Assembly: GCA_036381235.1 (NCBI GenBank)
Contig: DASVDE010000009.1
Span: forward strand, 8,075-72,074
DNA length: 64,000 bases
Reading direction: 5' to 3'
Source: DASVDE01 sp036381235
GTDB taxonomy: Bacteria; Actinomycetota; Thermoleophilia; Solirubrobacterales; 70-9
The notes under the pieces are model-generated. The model was not told the DNA's origin and ran no database searches. It worked only from the letters and a program-made list of their open reading frames with translations. Shown one piece after another: positions 24,110 to 33,415 of the stretch (positions within the stretch are counted from its first letter, which is position 1; each line of letters starts with the position of its first letter). A program made the translations under genes and the position numbers.

Positions 24110-24802
24110 ATGCTCGCTGATGGCGACGTTGCCGGTGGCCGCGTGCTCGTGGTCGAGGACGACGTGGAGATCGCCGACGTGCTGCGGCGCTCCCTCCGTA
24201 ACGAGGGTTATGAGGTGAAGACGTCTGTCGACGGTGTCGATGCGCTCGACGTTGCTGCAGGCTTCGTTCCCGATCTGGTCGTCCTGGACCTGGGGCTTCC
24301 CCGCCTCGACGGGGTCGAGGTATGCAGGCAGCTCCGCGCTGACGGCGACGTGCCGATCCTGATGCTGACCGCCCGCAGCGAGACCGCGGACCGGGTCGCC
24401 GGCCTCGACAGCGGCGCCGACGACTACCTGGTCAAGCCGTTTGAGCGCCAGGAGCTGCTGGCGCGGATCCGGGCATTGCTCCGCCGCCGGCCACCCCGGG
24501 GCTCCGCATCGCTTCGGGTCGGAGACCTGACCCTGAACCCCGACACGCGCGAGGTGCGACGAGGCGATCGCGAGATCGAGCTCACGAACCGCGAGTTCGA
24601 GCTGCTCGAGCACCTGATGCGAAACGAGCGCCTGGTCGTCTCCCGCGAGCGTCTGCTCGACGAGGTCTGGGGCTATGACCCGATGGCAGCGACGAACACG
24701 ATCGACGTATTCGTCTCCAACCTGCGACGCAAGCTGGAAGCGGGCGGAGAGTCGCGCTTGCTGCACACCAAACGCGGCGCCGGATACGTGCTTAAGGACT
24801 AG
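24110..24802 (+). CDS. Two-component response regulator, OmpR/PhoB family
   Basis: 230 residues with the ATG at 24110 chosen; a TTG directly before it is also in frame. The receiver domain has the acid pair Asp17/Asp18, phospho-acceptor Asp60 in DLVVLDLGLPRLDG, and Lys in YLVKPFERQEL. The C-terminal winged helix (ITNREFELLEHLM-like ELTNREFELLEHLMRN, then VFVSNLRRKLE) binds DNA. It is followed after 4 bases by its histidine kinase, so the two form a pair. Its regulon is unknown. The closest relatives by motif are MprA/TcrA-type actinobacterial regulators. Confidence 0.94.
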   Translation: MLADGDVAGGRVLVVEDDVEIADVLRRSLRNEGYEVKTSVDGVDALDVAAGFVPDLVVLDLGLPRLDGVEVCRQLRADGDVPILMLTARSETADRVAGLDSGADDYLVKPFERQELLARIRALLRRRPPRGSASLRVGDLTLNPDTREVRRGDREIELTNREFELLEHLMRNERLVVSRERLLDEVWGYDPMAATNTIDVFVSNLRRKLEAGGESRLLHTKRGAGYVLKD

Positions 24803-24806
24803 CGGA

Positions 24807-26267
24807 ATGCGTCCGGGCAACTGGCCGGTCCGCTGGCGCCTGGCTGCGGCTTCGGCAGCGCTGACGCTGGCGATCCTGCTCGTCTTCGGCGGTGTGATCG
24901 GACGCCTCGCCACCGAGCGGATCCGCAGCGATTTCAACGGCGAAGTGCAGAGTGCGGCGCAGACGCTTGCCGCAGAGATCCGGATCGTCTACACGCCCGC
25001 CCCTATCGTGATCCGCGTTCCGCACCTCAACGACTTCGTCCTGCCCGACGATGCCTCGGCGCGGATCTTCGACGTGAACGACAATCTCCTGCGCCAGAGC
25101 GCCGGCGCACTCACACTCGGCCCCCCCAGGGCCGGCCTCTCCACTCACGGCGGGATGCGTGTAGCGACCGCTCAGCTCAATGACGACAGCGGTGACCCGA
25201 CCGGCTACGTGCAGTACGGGCGCAGCCTCGAGCACGTCGACTCGACCATCGACCGGTTGTGGCTCTTCATCTTCGCCGGAATCCTCGGCGGCACCGTGCT
25301 CGCCACCCTCGCCGGCTTGGCGATCGTCGACCGGGCGATGAGACCGATCGCCTCGCTGACCGCGCGGGCACGTGAGATCGCTCGCACCCGCGACCCATCC
25401 CGCCGCATGCCCGAGCCAAAGGTCGACGACGAGGTCGGAGAGCTCGCTCGGACCCTGGAGCAGATGCTGCGCGCCCTCGATGCCGCCAGAGCCGAGCGCG
25501 AAGCGGCGATGCGCAAGCAGCGCGAGTTCGTGGCCGACGCCTCCCATGAGCTTCGCACCCCCCTGACCAGCGTCCTCGCCAACCTCGAGCTGCTCCAAGC
25601 GTCGCTGGGAACACCCGACCGGGAGGAGGATCGCGAGATGGTCGACTCGGCGCTTCGCTCCTCGAAGCGGATGAGCCGCCTGGTCGCGGACCTGCTGCTG
25701 CTGGCGAGAGCCGACGCGGGGCGGATGGGAGAGCGGCGGCGCTGCGACCTGGCCGAGATCGTCGGCAGCGCCGCGGTCGAGGTTGCGCCGATGATGGGCG
25801 ATCGCGAGCTGCGGGTCGACAACGGGCGGCCGATCTTCGTCGACGGCAATCCCGACGAGTTGCACCGAATGGTCGTCAACCTGCTCGGCAACGCCGCCCA
25901 GCACACTCCTCCGGCCTCGACCGTGGAATTGAAGCTCGGCAGGGACGGTGGCGATGTGGTCCTCGAGGTATCCGACAACGGCCCCGGCATCCCGCCGCAG
26001 GTGCGCGAGCAGATCTTCGATCGCTTCGTCCGCGGCGTCGGACCAGCCGATGTCGCCGCCAGTCCCGGCACCGGACTCGGGCTTGCCATCGTGCGCGCGG
26101 TCGCAAGCTCCCATGACGCCGCGGTGGAGATTGCCGAATCGCCCGCCGGAGGCGCCCTCTTCCGCGTGCGGTTTAAGAGCGCTTTAGAGCCCTCCCCTAC
26201 TTTCCCCAACGGACGAGACACACAGGTCCGCCGGGACTCTCCCCCAAAACCGTCCCGGCGGACCTAG
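24807..26267 (+). CDS. Sensor histidine kinase, HAMP-HisKA-HATPase
   Basis: 486 residues. TM1 is at about 12-34 and TM2 at about 151-174, flanking an extracytoplasmic sensor loop of about 115 residues. HAMP follows TM2 (DRAMRPIASLTARAREIA). The H-box is FVADASHELRTPLTS with His247. The catalytic domain shows HRMVVNLLGNAAQHT (N box), DNGPGIPP (G1), FDRFVRG (F) and GTGLGLAIV (G2). Domain order and size fit MprB-type kinases. It is translated just after its response regulator. The last codons (tail PPKPSRRT) are encoded by a 14-bp perfect hairpin that doubles as a terminator. Confidence 0.95.
   Translation: MRPGNWPVRWRLAAASAALTLAILLVFGGVIGRLATERIRSDFNGEVQSAAQTLAAEIRIVYTPAPIVIRVPHLNDFVLPDDASARIFDVNDNLLRQSAGALTLGPPRAGLSTHGGMRVATAQLNDDSGDPTGYVQYGRSLEHVDSTIDRLWLFIFAGILGGTVLATLAGLAIVDRAMRPIASLTARAREIARTRDPSRRMPEPKVDDEVGELARTLEQMLRALDAARAEREAAMRKQREFVADASHELRTPLTSVLANLELLQASLGTPDREEDREMVDSALRSSKRMSRLVADLLLLARADAGRMGERRRCDLAEIVGSAAVEVAPMMGDRELRVDNGRPIFVDGNPDELHRMVVNLLGNAAQHTPPASTVELKLGRDGGDVVLEVSDNGPGIPPQVREQIFDRFVRGVGPADVAASPGTGLGLAIVRAVASSHDAAVEIAESPAGGALFRVRFKSALEPSPTFPNGRDTQVRRDSPPKPSRRT
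26224..26265 (+). terminator. Strong hairpin between convergent histidine kinase and rnj genes
   Basis: A perfect 14-base stem, AGGTCCGCCGGGAC (26224-26237) with GTCCCGGCGGACCT (26252-26265), has a 14-base loop CTCTCCCCCAAAAC-like. It overlaps the last codons and stop of the kinase gene and lies 8 bases before the end of the convergent rnj gene. No T-run follows on the plus strand beyond CTTCTCT. It probably acts as a bidirectional 3'-end structure. Confidence 0.6.
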
Positions 26268-26273
26268 CTTCTC

Positions 26274-27938
26274 TCAGACCTCTACGACCACCGGCAGGAT
26301 CATCGGCCTACGCTTGAGCCTGTCGTAGACGAGCTTTGCGATCGCGTCGTGCAGATCCTCCTGAATCAGGTGCAGCTCTCGGGTGCCCGCCTCGGCGGCA
26401 TCCTCGAGCGAGTCCTCCACCACGTCCTTGAGCTCGTCCACCAGCGCATCGGCCTCCTCGAGGAAGGCGACGCCGCGGAAGATCACCTCGGGATCGGCGA
26501 CGACGCTGCCGTCGTCGCCGGCGATCGTCGCGACGACGATGAAGATGCCGTCGGCGGAGATCTCGCGCCGGTCGCGCAGGGCGACGTCGTCGGGCTCGCC
26601 GACGTTGACGCCGTCGACGAACATGACGCCGTTGTGGATGTCCTCGCCGAAGCGAGCGCCGTTCTCGTCGACCTCCAGCGGCAGGCCGTTGCGACCCTGG
26701 AAGATGTTCTCGGGATCGACGCCGACGGCCTCGGCCAGCCCGGCGTGCAGGCGCAGGCGCTGGTAGTCGCCGTGCACCGGCATCACGTAACGCGGTTTGG
26801 TCAGGTTCAGCATCAGCTTCAGCTCCTCCTGCCAGCCATGGCCGGAGGCGTGGATCGGAGCGTCCTTCGCGGTCACCACCGAGGCGCCGATCTCATAGAT
26901 CCGGTCGATCGTCTCGTTCACCGCGCGCTCGTTGCCGGGCACCGGAGTCGCCGAGAAGACGACCGTGTCGCCGGAGTGCAGCTCGACGTCGCGGTGGTCG
27001 TTGTTGGCCATCCGCCGCAGGGCGGAGAGCGGCTCGCCCTGGCTGCCGGTCGAGATCACGACGACCTTCTCATCGGGGAAGTCCTCGATCTCACGCGGCT
27101 GGATGAAGAGGCCCGCCGGCGCCCCGGCGATCCCGAGGTTGGAGGCGATGTTGAAGTTCTTGCGCATCGAGCGCCCGACCAGCGCAACCCGCCGGTCGAG
27201 TTTGACCGCGGCATCTATCACCTGCTGAACGCGGTGGATGTTCGAGGCGAAGGAGGTGACGATGATCCGCCCCTCGCAGGCGGAGAATGTCTCCAGCAGC
27301 GCCGGGCCGACGCTCGACTCCGATGGCGCGATCCCCGGCCGGTCGGCGTTGGTCGAGTCGCCACAGAGAAGCAGCAGCCCGTCGCGCCCGATCTCCGCTA
27401 GGCGGGAGATGTCGGCCGGACGGCCGTCGACCGGGGTCTGGTCGAACTTGTAGTCGCCGGTCATCAGCATCGAGCCGAGCTCCGTGCTCAGCAGCACCCC
27501 GCGCGCATCGGGGATCGAGTGCGAGAGATGGATCAGCTCCAGCTCGAACGGGCCGACGCGCGCCTTCTCCCCCGCAGGCAGATCCTGTAGCGGCGCGTCG
27601 GAGAGCTTGTGCTCGTCGAGCTTGGAGCGGACCATGCCGATCGTCAGCAGACCGCCGTAGATCACCGGCGGTTGCCCGATCTCCCGCAGCACGTATGGCA
27701 GCGCGCCGACATGGTCCTCGTGCCCGTGGGTGAGGACGATCGCCTCGATGTCCTCGGCGCGATCGCGCAGGTAGGAGAAGTCGGGAAGGACGAGGTCGAC
27801 GCCGAGCATCTCGGGCGTCGGGAACATCAGGCCGGTGTCGACCACGACGATCCGGCCGTCGTACTCGACCACGGTCATGTTCTTGCCGATCTCCCCCAGC
27901 CCGCCGAGCGGGAGGACACGCAGCTTCTTGGAAGGCAC
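26274..27938 (-). CDS. rnj: Ribonuclease J
   Basis: 554 residues of the beta-CASP metallo-beta-lactamase family: LPLGGLGEIGKNM, zinc motif LTHGHEDHVGA, MTGDYKFDQTP, the beta-CASP segment VALVGRSMRKN and HASGHGWQEELKLML. The C-terminal domain ends in KRRPMILPVVVEV. RNase J has 5'-3' exonuclease and endonuclease activity on mRNA and rRNA precursors. The order dapA-rnj is the standard actinobacterial arrangement (dapB-(thyX)-dapA-rnj-ftsK). Only 3 bases separate it from dapA. Confidence 0.97.
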   Translation of the reverse strand: MPSKKLRVLPLGGLGEIGKNMTVVEYDGRIVVVDTGLMFPTPEMLGVDLVLPDFSYLRDRAEDIEAIVLTHGHEDHVGALPYVLREIGQPPVIYGGLLTIGMVRSKLDEHKLSDAPLQDLPAGEKARVGPFELELIHLSHSIPDARGVLLSTELGSMLMTGDYKFDQTPVDGRPADISRLAEIGRDGLLLLCGDSTNADRPGIAPSESSVGPALLETFSACEGRIIVTSFASNIHRVQQVIDAAVKLDRRVALVGRSMRKNFNIASNLGIAGAPAGLFIQPREIEDFPDEKVVVISTGSQGEPLSALRRMANNDHRDVELHSGDTVVFSATPVPGNERAVNETIDRIYEIGASVVTAKDAPIHASGHGWQEELKLMLNLTKPRYVMPVHGDYQRLRLHAGLAEAVGVDPENIFQGRNGLPLEVDENGARFGEDIHNGVMFVDGVNVGEPDDVALRDRREISADGIFIVVATIAGDDGSVVADPEVIFRGVAFLEEADALVDELKDVVEDSLEDAAEAGTRELHLIQEDLHDAIAKLVYDRLKRRPMILPVVVEV

Positions 27939-27941
27939 CTG

Positions 27942-28826
27942 TTAGCCCGCCGCCACTGTCAGCCCGACGCTCTCCAGAGCAGCCCTGACCACAGCCCGGT
28001 CGGCCTCGTTCAACTCGACCATCGGCAGTCGCAGCGTTCCGGACGGGATCGCGCCGGTCATCTCAAGGGCCGCCTTCAGCGGCATCGGGTTGGTGGTCAC
28101 GCCAAGCGCCTCGAACAGCGGCCGCAGGCCGGAGTCGATCTCGCGGGCTCGCTCGAGGTCACCGGCCTGCGCCGAGTCCCACATCTCTCGCATCTGCGGC
28201 CCGACGAGTTGGGAGGCGACCAGGATCCCCCCCGCCAAGCCAAGCTCCAGCGTCTTCAGGAAGACGTCGTCGTTGCCGGCGAGGACGGCCAGACCCTCGA
28301 TCGGGCCGAGCTCCTCGTTGTTTGCCTGCTTGACCGCGACCACGGTGTCGATCTGCGCCAGCTCCGCGAGGTCTGCGGGCGGGACGTTGACGATCACGCG
28401 CGAGGGGATGTTGTACGCGATCAGCGGAAGCCCCGGGACGGCGCTCGCGATCGCCTCGAAGTGCGCGCGGATGCCGGCCTTGTTGGGCTTGTTGTAGTAG
28501 GGCGTCACGATCAGAGCCGCCTCGGCGCCGGCGTCCTCCGCGGTCTTGGTCAGCTCGATCGAGTGGCGGGTGTCGTTGGTGCCGGTCCCACAGATCACCG
28601 TCGCCCGGTCGCCGATCTCCTCGGCGACCGCTCGCAGCAAAGAGATGTGCTCGGCATCGTCGAGAGTCGCGGCCTCGCCAGTCGAGCCGGCCACCACGAC
28701 CCCGTGCGAGCCATTCTCGATCAGGGAAGCGGCGAGATCGCGCGCGGCACCCTCGTCGACGCGACCCGCCTCGTCGAAGGGGGTCGCCATCGCGGTTATC
28801 ACGCCCTGAAGCTCGATCATCGGCAT
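27942..28826 (-). CDS. dapA: 4-hydroxy-tetrahydrodipicolinate synthase
   Basis: DapA condenses pyruvate with aspartate semialdehyde in the first committed step of the lysine/DAP branch. The 294-residue TIM barrel shows GSTGEAATLDDAEH, IVTPYYNKP, the catalytic Tyr in AYNIPSRV and the Schiff-base Lys in VVAVKQANN. Length is normal. The start is the ATG at 28826 (MPMIEL), with a second ATG two codons later. dapB lies 8 bases upstream in the same transcript. Feedback inhibition by lysine cannot be judged. Confidence 0.96.
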   Translation of the reverse strand: MPMIELQGVITAMATPFDEAGRVDEGAARDLAASLIENGSHGVVVAGSTGEAATLDDAEHISLLRAVAEEIGDRATVICGTGTNDTRHSIELTKTAEDAGAEAALIVTPYYNKPNKAGIRAHFEAIASAVPGLPLIAYNIPSRVIVNVPPADLAELAQIDTVVAVKQANNEELGPIEGLAVLAGNDDVFLKTLELGLAGGILVASQLVGPQMREMWDSAQAGDLERAREIDSGLRPLFEALGVTTNPMPLKAALEMTGAIPSGTLRLPMVELNEADRAVVRAALESVGLTVAAG

Positions 28827-28834
28827 CAGCGTAT

Positions 28835-29500
28835 CTAGAGCAGCTTTTCGAGGCCGAGGGTGAAACGCTCAGGCAGGTCGGCCACCTTGCGCACGGCGAG
28901 CAGCACGCCCGGCATGAAGGAGCGCCGGTCGATCGAGTCGTGGCGGATACTCAGCGTCTGCCCCTCGCCGCCGAAGATGACCTCCTGGTGGGCGACGAGA
29001 CCCGGTAGACGGACCGAGTGGATCGGCTGATGGACGTTGCCACCCGCTTCCTCGATCAGCTCCGCGGTGCGCTTTGCCGTTCCCGAGGGGGCGTCCAGCT
29101 TGCGATCGTGGTGCAGCTCGACGATCTCGCACTCGGGCATATGACGGGCGGCAAGCTGCGCCGCACCCATCAGCAACACCGCGCCGATCGCAAAGTTTGG
29201 AGCGACGAAGCAGTTGGCGTTGGAGGACTCGGCCAACTCGCGCGTCGCATCGAGGTCGAAGCCGGTGGTGCCGACCACGACATGGACGCCTGCCTCGAGG
29301 CAGGCGCGAATGTTGGCGAAGGCCGTGTCGGGCGTTGTGAAGTCGACGACGACGTCGGCATCGCCGAGCGCGTCGGCCAGCTCGACCCCGAGCGACGGGT
29401 CGGCCCTGGCGACCAGCTCCATGTCCTCGGCGCCTTCGACCGCTTCGCAGACCGCCTGGCCCATGCGACCGGCTGCGCCCGATGCGACGACCCGGATCAT
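28835..29500 (-). CDS. dapB: 4-hydroxy-tetrahydrodipicolinate reductase
   Basis: DapB reduces hydroxy-tetrahydrodipicolinate with NAD(P)H. The N-terminal Rossmann motif is VASGAAGRMGQAV, DFTTPDTAF follows, and the catalytic and substrate motif is ELHHDRKLDAPSGTAKRT (His/His, Lys, SGT). The 221-residue length is about 20-40 shorter than many DapB proteins, mostly in loops. The core motifs are complete. Its start overlaps the stop of the M16 peptidase gene by ATGA (29497-29500). Confidence 0.95.
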   Translation of the reverse strand: MIRVVASGAAGRMGQAVCEAVEGAEDMELVARADPSLGVELADALGDADVVVDFTTPDTAFANIRACLEAGVHVVVGTTGFDLDATRELAESSNANCFVAPNFAIGAVLLMGAAQLAARHMPECEIVELHHDRKLDAPSGTAKRTAELIEEAGGNVHQPIHSVRLPGLVAHQEVIFGGEGQTLSIRHDSIDRRSFMPGVLLAVRKVADLPERFTLGLEKLL

Positions 29501-30768
29501 GCGGCTACCAGAGCTTCGCTGACCGGGGCAAGCGCTTTGCGGAAGCGATCCTCGTCCCGCCCCACGCAGGCGGCCGAGAGTCGCTCGGCGCCGTAGAGCT
29601 CGGCCGCCAGCCCGGTCAGATCGTCGACGGTCACCGCATCCACCTTGGCAAGCATCTCGTCCAGAGTGTCGATCGGCAAGTCGAACAGGGTCGCCCGGGA
29701 GATCCGCGACATCCGCGCCCCGGTCGACTCGGAGGAGAGGACGAGCCGGCCCTTGACGCTCTCCTTCGCGCGTGCCAGCTCCTCGGTGGAGACCGGCTCG
29801 GACCGCAACCGCTCCAGCTCGGCGCCGATGATCGTGCAGGCTTCTTCGACGTTGTCCTCCCGGGTGCCGACGTAGGTGGCGACGAGACCGCAGTCCGTGT
29901 ACTGGTCGCTGTAGGAGCCGACTGAGTAGGCGAGCCCGCGCTTCTCCCGCACCTCGCGGAACAGCCGCGAGGAGGTCGAACCGCCGAAGATCGAGTCGAG
30001 GACCGCCAGCGCGTAGCGTCGCTCGTCGGAGCGGGAGATCCCCGGCGCCCCAAAGCAGATGTGGTATTGCTCGGTGTCCTTGGCGTGGAAGCGCAGTCGC
30101 GACTCGGCCCCGATCGCCGCGCCGGTGCCTGCCTCCCCGCCCTGCGGAGGAGAGACCAAACGGCCTGCCAGCTCGACGATGCGCTCGTGGTCGAGGTTGC
30201 CGGCTGCGCCGACCACGATGTTGGCATCGGTGTAGCGGGCGCGGTGGTAGGACTCGATCTCCGGCACCGGGATGGAGGCGATCACCTCGGCTTCGCCCAG
30301 CACCCGGCGCCCCAGCGGATGCTCGCCGAAGACGGCCTCGGCGAGGAAGTCGTGCACCCGGTCCTGGGGCTCATCCTCGTACATCGCGATCTCCTCCAGC
30401 ACCACCTCGCGCTCGGAGTCGACCTCCGGATAGGTGGGTGCCAACAGCATCTCCGCCAACAGATCGAAGACCTCCTCGGTGTGCTCGTCGAGGAAGCGAG
30501 CGTTGAGGTGGGTCGTCTCCTTGCCCGTCGCCGCGTTGACCGAGGCGCCAAGGCCGTCGAAGCGCTCGGAGATCTCGATCGCCGAGAAGCGCGCGGTCCC
30601 CTTGAACAGCAGGTGCTCGAGGAAGTGGGAGACCCCGGCCTGAGCCTGGGTCTCGTCGCGAGAGCCGGTACGAACCCAGAGGCCGAGCGCCACGGACCGG
30701 ACCGAGGGAACCTCCTCGGTCACGACCCGGACGCCCGAGCCCAACTCAGATAGCCGGGGTGCGCTCAA
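29497..30768 (-). CDS. M16 family zinc metallopeptidase (PepR-like)
   Basis: 423 residues. The inverted zinc motif HFLEH (HxxEH) lies in GVSHFLEHLLFKGT, with the downstream Glu in REVVLEEIAMYEDEPQDRVHD. The second, inactive-type domain contains RLFREVREKRGLAYSVGSY, with the R/Y pair typical of M16B processing peptidases. It lies between pnp and dapB as pepR does in streptomycetes. The cellular substrate is unknown. Cytoplasmic, with no signal peptide. The 8-base gap to pnp and ATGA overlap with dapB show it is part of the pnp-dapB transcript. Confidence 0.93.
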   Translation of the reverse strand: MSAPRLSELGSGVRVVTEEVPSVRSVALGLWVRTGSRDETQAQAGVSHFLEHLLFKGTARFSAIEISERFDGLGASVNAATGKETTHLNARFLDEHTEEVFDLLAEMLLAPTYPEVDSEREVVLEEIAMYEDEPQDRVHDFLAEAVFGEHPLGRRVLGEAEVIASIPVPEIESYHRARYTDANIVVGAAGNLDHERIVELAGRLVSPPQGGEAGTGAAIGAESRLRFHAKDTEQYHICFGAPGISRSDERRYALAVLDSIFGGSTSSRLFREVREKRGLAYSVGSYSDQYTDCGLVATYVGTREDNVEEACTIIGAELERLRSEPVSTEELARAKESVKGRLVLSSESTGARMSRISRATLFDLPIDTLDEMLAKVDAVTVDDLTGLAAELYGAERLSAACVGRDEDRFRKALAPVSEALVAA

Positions 30769-30776
30769 TGCTCGTG

Positions 30777-33008
30777 CTAGTGGCGCTCGCGCCGCCGACC
30801 ATCGCGCCCGCCGCGACGCTCGCGGTCGCCTCCATTGCGGCGGGGGCCACCCTCGCCGCCGGAGCCGATCGCCGCCAGCTCCTCAGGCGATTTGCCCTCG
30901 ACCGAGGGATCGCTGGAGAGGCGCAGGCCGATCCGGCCACGCTCGCGGTCGACCTCGACCACGGTCACGTCGATCTCCTCGCCGGCTTTCAGCACGTCGT
31001 CGACCGAGTCGACTCGCTCGCCAGGCTTCACGTTGGAGATGTGAAGCAGGCCGTCGGTGCCCTTGACCAGCTCGACGAAGGCGCCGAAGGTGGTCGTCTT
31101 CACGACCTTGGCGCCGACGTACTTGTCGCCGACCTCGGCCTCCTTGGTCATCGACTCGATCCGCGCCACACAGGCCTCGACCAGATCGCCGGTCGGCGCG
31201 TAGATGCGCACCGTGCCGTCGTCCTCGACATCGATGTCGGCCTCGAACTCCTCGCAGAGCCCGCGGATCGTCTCGCCGCCTTTGCCGATAACCGCGCCGA
31301 TCTTCTCGGGATCGATTTTGATCGCCTCGATCCGCGGCGCGTGTTGGGAGAGCTTCTCCCGAGGCCCGTCGATCGCCTCGGCCATCTTGCCGAGGATGAA
31401 CTGGCGACCCTTGTTGGCCTGCTCCAGCGCATCGGTGAGGATCTCGAAGGTGACGCCGGTGATCTTGATGTCCATCTGCAGGGCGGTGATGCCCTCGGCG
31501 GTGCCGGCGACCTTGAAGTCCATGTCGCCGAGGTGATCCTCGACGCCGGCGATGTCGGTGAGGACGATGTAGTCATCGCCCTCCTTGATCAGCCCCATGG
31601 CGACGCCGGCGACCGGCGCGCTGACCGGCACGCCCGCCGCCTGCAGGGCCATCGAGGAGGCGGAGACCGAGCCCATCGACGAGGAGCCGTTGGACTCCAG
31701 CGTCTCCGAGACGACCCGGACCACGTAGGGAAAGTCCTCCTCATTCGGGATCGTCGCCAGCAGGGCACGCTCTGCGAGCGCGCCGTGGCCGATATCGCGC
31801 CGCTTCGGGCCGCGCATGAAGCCGGCCTCCCCGACCGAGAAGGGCGGGAAGTTGTAGTGGTGCCAGAACTTCTTCGAGGTCTCCAGCCCCAGCGTGTCGA
31901 TCCGCATGTCCATGCGAGTCGTGCCGAGAGCGACGTTGGAGAGGATCTGCGTCTCGCCGCGAGTGAACAGCGCCGAGCCGTGCACGCGGGGTGAGATGTC
32001 CACCTCGCACTCGATCGGACGGATCTCGTCCTGGGCGCGGCCGTCGGGGCGCTTCTTCTCGACGGCGATCGCCTTGCGGATGGTGTCCTTCTCAATCGAA
32101 CCGAAGGCGGCCTTGACCTCGGCCACGCGCTTCTCGTCGATCTCTCCGTCCTCGGACTCAGGCGCGTACTTGGCGACCACCTCGTCCTTGACGTTGTCGA
32201 TCGCCTCGTAGCGCTCGAGCTTGCCCTCGGTGGCGATCGCGTCGATTAGAGCCCCCCCGTGGGAGGAGCGGATATCGCTGATCAGGCCCTCGTCGATTGA
32301 GGGAGCCTCGACCTCCATCTTCTCCTTGCCGGCCTTCTGCTGCAGCTCCTCCATCGCCGCGGTCAGCTTCTTGATCTCGCCGTGGGCGATGTCCAGCGCA
32401 TCGAGGATCTCCTGCTCGGTGACGCCGCTGGCGCCGGCCTCGACCATCAGGATCGCCTCGTCAGTGCCGGCGACGATCAGGTCGAGGTCCAGCTCAGCGT
32501 GGTCCTCCTCGGAGGGGTTGACGACGAAGTCGCCGTCGAGCTTGCCGATCCGCACCGCGCCGACATGGGCGGCGACGGGAACCGGGGAGATCGCCAGCGC
32601 CGCGGAGGCGCCGTTCATCGCGAGGATGTCGTAGGGGTGGATCTGGTCCACCGACATCGGGATCGCGACGAGCTGGGTCTCGTAGTGCCAGCCCTTGGGG
32701 AACAGCGGCCGGATCGGCCGGTCGATCATGCGAGCGGTCAGTGTCGCCTTCTCGCTGGATTTGCCCTCACGGCGGAAGAACGAGCCCGGGATTTTGCCCG
32801 CGGCATACATCCGCTCCTCGATGTCGACGGTGAGGGGAAGGAAGTCCACGTCGCGCAAGCTGCCGACGGTTGCGGTGCACAGCACCATCGTGTCGCCGGC
32901 CTGAACCACGACCGCGCCACCCGCCTGCTTCGCGAGTTTGCCCGTCTCGAAGGAGATCTGGCTTTCGCCGACATCCGCCGAAACGCGGCTAACGTCAAAC
33001 ATGCTCAT
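30777..33008 (-). CDS. pnp: Polyribonucleotide nucleotidyltransferase (PNPase)
   Basis: 743 residues: two RNase PH core domains, an all-alpha linker, then KH (IGAVIGKGGETIRGL) and S1 (GDKYVGAKVVKTTTFGAFVEL). FFRREGKSSEKATLTARMIDRPIRPLFPKGW and the second-core segment GSSSMGSVSASSMAL-like carry catalytic residues. The last about 30 residues are an Arg/Gly-rich tail that may bind RNA. PNPase degrades RNA 3'-5' phosphorolytically and can add tails; with RNase J it forms the degradation set encoded here. rpsO precedes it, the classical rpsO-pnp arrangement. Confidence 0.97.
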   Translation of the reverse strand: MSMFDVSRVSADVGESQISFETGKLAKQAGGAVVVQAGDTMVLCTATVGSLRDVDFLPLTVDIEERMYAAGKIPGSFFRREGKSSEKATLTARMIDRPIRPLFPKGWHYETQLVAIPMSVDQIHPYDILAMNGASAALAISPVPVAAHVGAVRIGKLDGDFVVNPSEEDHAELDLDLIVAGTDEAILMVEAGASGVTEQEILDALDIAHGEIKKLTAAMEELQQKAGKEKMEVEAPSIDEGLISDIRSSHGGALIDAIATEGKLERYEAIDNVKDEVVAKYAPESEDGEIDEKRVAEVKAAFGSIEKDTIRKAIAVEKKRPDGRAQDEIRPIECEVDISPRVHGSALFTRGETQILSNVALGTTRMDMRIDTLGLETSKKFWHHYNFPPFSVGEAGFMRGPKRRDIGHGALAERALLATIPNEEDFPYVVRVVSETLESNGSSSMGSVSASSMALQAAGVPVSAPVAGVAMGLIKEGDDYIVLTDIAGVEDHLGDMDFKVAGTAEGITALQMDIKITGVTFEILTDALEQANKGRQFILGKMAEAIDGPREKLSQHAPRIEAIKIDPEKIGAVIGKGGETIRGLCEEFEADIDVEDDGTVRIYAPTGDLVEACVARIESMTKEAEVGDKYVGAKVVKTTTFGAFVELVKGTDGLLHISNVKPGERVDSVDDVLKAGEEIDVTVVEVDRERGRIGLRLSSDPSVEGKSPEELAAIGSGGEGGPRRNGGDRERRGGRDGRRRERH

Positions 33009-33118
33009 TTAGTTTTTTACCTCCGGCCACCCGGTTGGCAGCCAATTGCTTTCAGAACTCTCGTTCTCTGTCTCGCAGGAGACTACAGACCGGGAGCGCG
33101 ATTGTCGCTCTCAGCGGA

Positions 33119-33388
33119 CTAGTGGCGCAAGCCGAGGTCGGAGACCAGGGCGCGGTAGCGCTCGAGGTCGTTGCGCTCCAGGTAGCGGAGCATGCGGCGG
33201 CGCTTGCCGACCAGCATCAGCAGCCCGCGGCGCGAGTGATGATCTTTGGCGTGACCGCGCAGGTGCTCGGTCAGCTCGTTGATCCGCTCTGTGAGCAGGG
33301 CCACCTGTACCTCGGCGGAGCCCGTGTCTCCGTCGGAGCGGCCGTACTTGCCGATCAACTCGATCTTTTTTTCCTTGGTAAGGCTCAT
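33119..33388 (-). CDS. rpsO: 30S ribosomal protein S15
   Basis: 89 residues, exactly the canonical S15 length, from ATG 33388 (MSLTKEKKIELI). GRSDGDTGSAEVQVALLT and the H-helix segment HSRRGLLMLVGKRRRMLRYL are diagnostic. S15 binds the h20-h22 junction of 16S rRNA and is a primary binder in 30S assembly. A terminator hairpin lies directly upstream, so rpsO-pnp probably has its own promoter or depends on readthrough. The 110-base rpsO-pnp gap has no gene; it contains a short GAGCG/CGCTC hairpin only. Confidence 0.97.
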   Translation of the reverse strand: MSLTKEKKIELIGKYGRSDGDTGSAEVQVALLTERINELTEHLRGHAKDHHSRRGLLMLVGKRRRMLRYLERNDLERYRALVSDLGLRH

Positions 33389-33391
33389 TGC

Positions 33392-33414
33392 AAAAAAGCG
33401 CCGCAACCTCGGCG
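33392..33414 (-). terminator. Small intrinsic terminator between ribF and rpsO
   Basis: Read on the minus strand, CGCCG-AGGTTG-CGGCG is followed by CTTTTTTGC. The stem is short (5 GC pairs) but has a proper U-tract. It lies 2 bases after the ribF stop and ends 4 bases before the rpsO start codon, overlapping the rpsO leader. It could end the nusA-ribF transcript or act as an attenuator of rpsO. Confidence 0.5.
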
Positions 33415-33415
33415 G

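Noticed and set aside
24792..26114. 440-codon frame antisense to the histidine kinase
   Set aside because: A shadow frame; the kinase H, N, G1, F and G2 boxes are all on the plus strand.
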